A stretch of 7,194 bases of DNA from Nitrososphaerota archaeon (GTDB lineage Archaea > Thermoproteota > Nitrososphaeria > Nitrososphaerales > UBA57), in NCBI GenBank assembly GCA_016180375.1, contig JACPBJ010000093.1, positions 1 to 7,194 on the forward strand, given 5' to 3'. The notes under the pieces are model-generated. The model worked only from the letters and a program-made list of their open reading frames with translations. It was not told where the DNA came from and did no database searches. The translations under genes were made by a program, and so were the position numbers. Each line of letters begins with the position of its first letter. The first letter of the stretch is position 1. This document shows, one piece after another, positions 5,464 through 7,194 of this stretch.

Positions 5464-6105
5464 ATGACTGCAAATACAGTCAGAAAGATCGTTAGAAGGC
5501 TCGAAAAGATCTACCCAGCAATTAGAACTTCTCTGAAACATGGGAATGCTTTCGAACTTCTCGTTGCTACCATACTTTCGGCTCAGTGCACAGATGAAAG
5601 AGTAAATTTTGTCACTAAGAGACTCTTCAAGAAGTACAAAACACCTGAAGACTTTGTTTCTGTTGGTTTACGAGCATTGGAAAATATTATCAGGCCGACT
5701 GGCTACTATCATAGCAAGGCCAGGCACATCAAATTATCTTCAAAGATGATAGTAGAGAAATTTGGTTCAAGAGTTCCTGATACTATGGAGGAATTGCTGG
5801 AGCTTCCGGGGGTTGGAAGAAAAACTGCGAACATCATACTTTCCGTTGCTTATGGCAAGGATGCAGGGATTGCTGTTGATACACATGTCAGAAGGCTATC
5901 TAAAAGATTGGGTCTGACTAAGAATGATAACCCTGACAAAATAGAGAAGGATCTGATCATGATAACGCCAAACGAGCTAAGGGCAAGGGTTACGATGTTG
6001 TTGATTCTGCATGGCAGAAATGTCTGCTATGCCAGAAATCCTGATTGTGTTAGATGCGTTCTAAATGATATTTGCCCTTCAGCATTCTCCTTTGGAAGAG
6101 AGTAA
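5464..6105 (+). CDS. nth: Endonuclease III, DNA glycosylase/AP lyase
   Basis: It removes oxidised pyrimidines from DNA and cleaves the abasic site, starting base excision repair. The 213 residues match bacterial and archaeal Nth (about 210-220). The helix-hairpin-helix is LPGVGRKTANIIL (114-126), with catalytic Lys120; the catalytic Asp139 follows in VDTHVRR (138-144). ILSAQCTDERV (37-47) is the typical N-terminal helix. The 4Fe-4S cluster has complete spacing C-x6-C-x2-C-x5-C at C188, C195, C198 and C204. The ATG at 5464 lies 4 nt after the cobS stop with no clear Shine-Dalgarno, so it is probably translated by coupling in a cobS-nth operon. Its repair role has no evident link to cobalamin. 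Confidence 0.95.
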   Translation: MTANTVRKIVRRLEKIYPAIRTSLKHGNAFELLVATILSAQCTDERVNFVTKRLFKKYKTPEDFVSVGLRALENIIRPTGYYHSKARHIKLSSKMIVEKFGSRVPDTMEELLELPGVGRKTANIILSVAYGKDAGIAVDTHVRRLSKRLGLTKNDNPDKIEKDLIMITPNELRARVTMLLILHGRNVCYARNPDCVRCVLNDICPSAFSFGRE

Positions 6106-6117
6106 ATTACCGTGTTT

Positions 6118-6205
6118 TATGCTCACACATCCCTGCGCATATAACTTCCCTGTATAGGGAATAGCACGCCCCTGCGCAGAAAAGTACCCTCCCCCCGTAT
6201 ATAAA
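6118..6205 (-). ncRNA. Structured repeat element copy B, candidate small RNA
   Basis: This is the inverted second copy of the element at 1510-1597. On the minus strand the TATA-like TTTATATA (6205-6198) is centred about 26 nt before the shared core GCAGGGGCGTGCTAT (6175-6161). The inner hairpin TTCCC/GGGAA closes around TATACA; on the plus strand it is the perfect TTCCCT-GTAT-AGGGAA at 6146-6161. The outer stem pairs TGCGCA (6173-6178) with TGCGCA (6134-6139). Copy A has C-G where copy B has T-A in the inner stem, and its outer-stem changes are wobble-compatible. The element points at the 3' end of nth, about 12 bp away. RNA status is inferred from promoter spacing and pairing; a DNA-level repeat is possible. 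Confidence 0.45.
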
Positions 6206-6299
6206 GCGCGGACACGAGATACATCTGCGCAGTATGCTAAGAATCTAAAGACGGTCTCTTGTCAAAGACTAGGGAGTCGATATAACGCGAATTCGGTTC

Positions 6300-6308
6300 T
6301 TTATTTAA
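6300..6308 (+). promoter_or_regulatory. TATA box for the toxin-antitoxin pair
   Basis: TTTATTTAA is centred about 26 nt before position 6330, which would be the transcription start. That leaves a leader of about 7 nt to the GTG at 6337 or about 22 nt to the ATG at 6352. A second AT-rich box, GATATAAC, lies near 6279-6286. Confidence 0.5.
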
Positions 6309-6336
6309 CACGAAGAAGAATTATTAAGGAACATTA

Positions 6337-6558
6337 GTGCATCATGATATAATGCCGGAGACTCTGCTCACCGCACACGATAGGAAGTTGCTTGTGGAGA
6401 CCAAGAAGCTCATGGAAGAGGTATTGGAGACTGAGGAATTGCTCGCAGACAAGGAATTTATTGACTCGATAAAACGTTCAAAGCGAGACCTCAGAGCTGG
6501 TAAGGTCGTTTCATGGGAGCAATTGAAACGTGAGCTCAAGTCGAAAGGCAAACTATAG
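6337..6558 (+). CDS. RelB-like antitoxin
   Basis: This is a small charged protein of 73 residues, or 68 from the in-frame ATG at 6352. The GTG start is chosen because AAGGA (6326-6330) stands 6 nt upstream; the ATG has no ribosome site but gives a more ordinary N-terminus, MPETLLTAHD. The middle (residues about 18-42) is a likely helix rich in K and E. The tail FIDSIKRSKRDLRAGKVVSWEQLKREL is of the type (S-x3-D-x2-AG-x-V-x-W-E-x3-REL) seen at the C-terminus of archaeal RelB/Phd-style antitoxins, the part that wraps the toxin. Its end overlaps the RelE-like gene by 29 nt, the usual antitoxin-first arrangement. The partner is frameshifted, so the antitoxin may be left without a working toxin. 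Confidence 0.75.
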   Translation: MHHDIMPETLLTAHDRKLLVETKKLMEEVLETEELLADKEFIDSIKRSKRDLRAGKVVSWEQLKRELKSKGKL

Positions 6559-6803
6559 GCTCAGCCCTACCCGAGAGTTTCTGAAGAACCTTGAAAGACT
6601 TGACAGGCAAACGAACCAAAGAATCATCAGCTCTATAGAAGGTCTGTCGGTAAACCCTTTCCTCGGAAAATCTCTCCGTGGGGAGCTAAAAGGCTTGTAT
6701 TCGCTGAGAATAGGGAAATATCGGGTCATCCTACTCAGTAGACACAAGGAGGCAAGAAATCGTTCTCCATGCTACCAAGCACAGGAGCAAAGTCTACGAA
6801 TGA
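6530..6803 (+). pseudogene. RelE/ParE-like toxin broken by a +1 frameshift
   Basis: RelE toxins cleave mRNA at the ribosome. From the GTG at 6530 the frame reads YRLSPTREFLKNLERLD (9-25), NPFLGKSLRGELKGLYSLRIGKYRVILL (42-69), the typical RelE-fold sequence. After residue 69 this frame loses similarity. The next frame, from 6738, continues as VDTRRQEIVLHA and then TKHRSKVYE with stop TGA at 6801-6803. That is the expected last strand and tail, including the H-R-x-K-V-Y end. Dropping one base (for example A6737) rejoins the two parts into about 90 residues, the normal length. Read without correction, the frame runs to 6817 with an unrelated tail. It overlaps the antitoxin. A sequencing error or a natural inactivation would look the same here. 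Confidence 0.8.
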
Positions 6804-6846
6804 TTCGACCTTACTAGCATACATCACTATCATCATAGTGCGAATC
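6802..6846. repeat. Inverted repeats just after the toxin stop
   Basis: CACTAT (6825-6830) and ATAGTG (6835-6840) form a 6-bp hairpin with a 4-nt loop. Directly outside, CGAATC (6841-6846) pairs with GATTCG (6802-6807), leaving a 17-nt bulge on one side. The combined stem would have 12 pairs. No T-run follows, so a terminator role is not supported. Confidence 0.4.
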
Positions 6847-6924
6847 TTCGAAAATCTAATCGCAATTTTGGGCCTGTTTTGGAACCATGGGCATATCTGG
6901 ACCCAACCGGGCCCATCTACGTTC

Positions 6925-7020
6925 CTATACAATAGCGTCCTTTACCAGAATCTCCAAATTGGCTTGAATCTCCTCTCCAACTTTTCTCTGTTTCATTTCC
7001 AAGTATGATCGGGGCATCAT
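6925..7020 (-). CDS. Unidentified short ORF next to the helicase breakpoint
   Basis: A 31-codon frame starts with two ATGs (7020 and 7017) and ends at TAG 6927-6925. It reads MMPRSYLEMKQRKVGEEIQA, then NLEILVKDAIV. It is charged and looks helical. I do not recognise it. It begins 1-2 nt from where similarity to the Lhr-type helicase stops, so it could be the start of a truncated unrelated gene or simply chance. No Shine-Dalgarno or TATA box is evident. Downstream to about 6847 neither strand shows a recognisable gene. Confidence 0.2.
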   Translation of the reverse strand: MMPRSYLEMKQRKVGEEIQANLEILVKDAIV

Positions 7021-7021
7021 T

Positions 7022-7194
7022 CACTGAAGTGGGTTTTACAAAGCGCGTGTCAGCAATGACACAGCCCCCTTTCCTCGCCATCTTTCTGGCCAACGAGAAA
7101 TCTCGCAACTTCCTCGAGAGGATGGATCGTGGCTGAAAGTCCAACCCGAGCAAATGGCCTTGTGCATAGTTCCTCAAGCCTCTCTATGCTTAGA
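7022..7194 (-). pseudogene. Lhr-type ATP-dependent helicase fragment, frameshifted and 3'-truncated
   Basis: The gene enters from beyond the right edge. The frame ending at 7050 reads LSIERLEELCTRPFARVGLS, then ATIHPLEEVARFLVG and QKDGEERG. This includes helicase motif III (S-A-T) and the LERLE...R-x-GLSAT...P-x-EEVA-x-FL-x-G pattern typical of Lhr-type superfamily 2 helicases, which act in DNA or RNA processing. Similarity then jumps frame at a run of five C (7065-7069; G on the coding strand) to GCVIADTRFVKPTSV, the usual next block (x-x-I-V-D-A-R-F-V-K-P). One G fewer would restore the frame. After about 7022 no frame continues the family, although such proteins normally run for several hundred more residues, including motifs IV-VI. 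So it is truncated independently of the frameshift. Confidence 0.75.

Noticed and set aside
4943..5473. 176-codon minus-strand frame over cobS
   Set aside because: Shadow of cobS; the plus-strand product has clear family motifs and the antisense product has none.
6735..6740. Programmed frameshift in the toxin
   Set aside because: No slippery heptamer or supporting stem directly at the shift; plain mutation or sequencing error is simpler.
6769..7008. 79-codon plus-strand frame after the toxin
   Set aside because: It starts inside the toxin's true last codons, has no family resemblance and covers the degraded region.

Overview
The window looks archaeal. It has a diphthine synthase gene, a tRNA-Lys with an intron in its anticodon arm, archaeal TATA boxes placed about 26 nt before start codons (leaderless or nearly leaderless mRNAs), and GGAG-type Shine-Dalgarno sequences elsewhere. 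The gene mix (Dph5 with a DUF357-like tail, BtuFCD, CobS, a RelBE-type pair, an Lhr-type helicase) would suit a Nitrososphaeria/Thaumarchaeota-type genome, but that placement is inference.

Layout. 102-203 (-): intron-containing tRNA-Lys(CTT). 303-1322 (+): diphthine synthase dph5. 1323-1625: gene-free stretch with a 13-bp direct repeat, alternating C-runs and G-runs, and copy A of a structured repeat. 1626-4556 (-): compact operon btuF-btuC-btuD for cobalamin-type ABC uptake. 4557-4709: divergent control region with a perfect 9-bp palindrome between the btuF TATA box and its predicted transcription start. 4710-6105 (+): cobS (last steps of cobalamin assembly) and nth (endonuclease III), 4 nt apart. 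6106-6336: gene-free stretch with copy B of the repeat, inverted relative to A. 6337-6803 (+): RelB-like antitoxin and a RelE-like toxin broken by a +1 frameshift. 7022-7194 (-): 3'-truncated, frameshifted fragment of an Lhr-type helicase running off the window, next to an unidentified 31-codon ORF.

Functionally the centre is a cobalamin module: BtuF/C/D would take up corrinoids and CobS would attach the lower-ligand nucleoside to adenosylcobinamide-GDP. The two arms are transcribed divergently from one 153-bp region. The right end (broken toxin, broken helicase) looks like decaying or rearranged accessory DNA.

The most novel item is the two-copy intergenic element (about 1510-1597 and 6118-6205). 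Each copy has a TATA-like box about 26-28 nt before a shared 15-nt core. Each then has an inner hairpin and an outer stem whose differences between copies keep the pairing, including one double compensatory change. Both copies sit just beyond the 3' end of a gene and point back at it. I read it as a candidate small-RNA family or a structured non-coding repeat.
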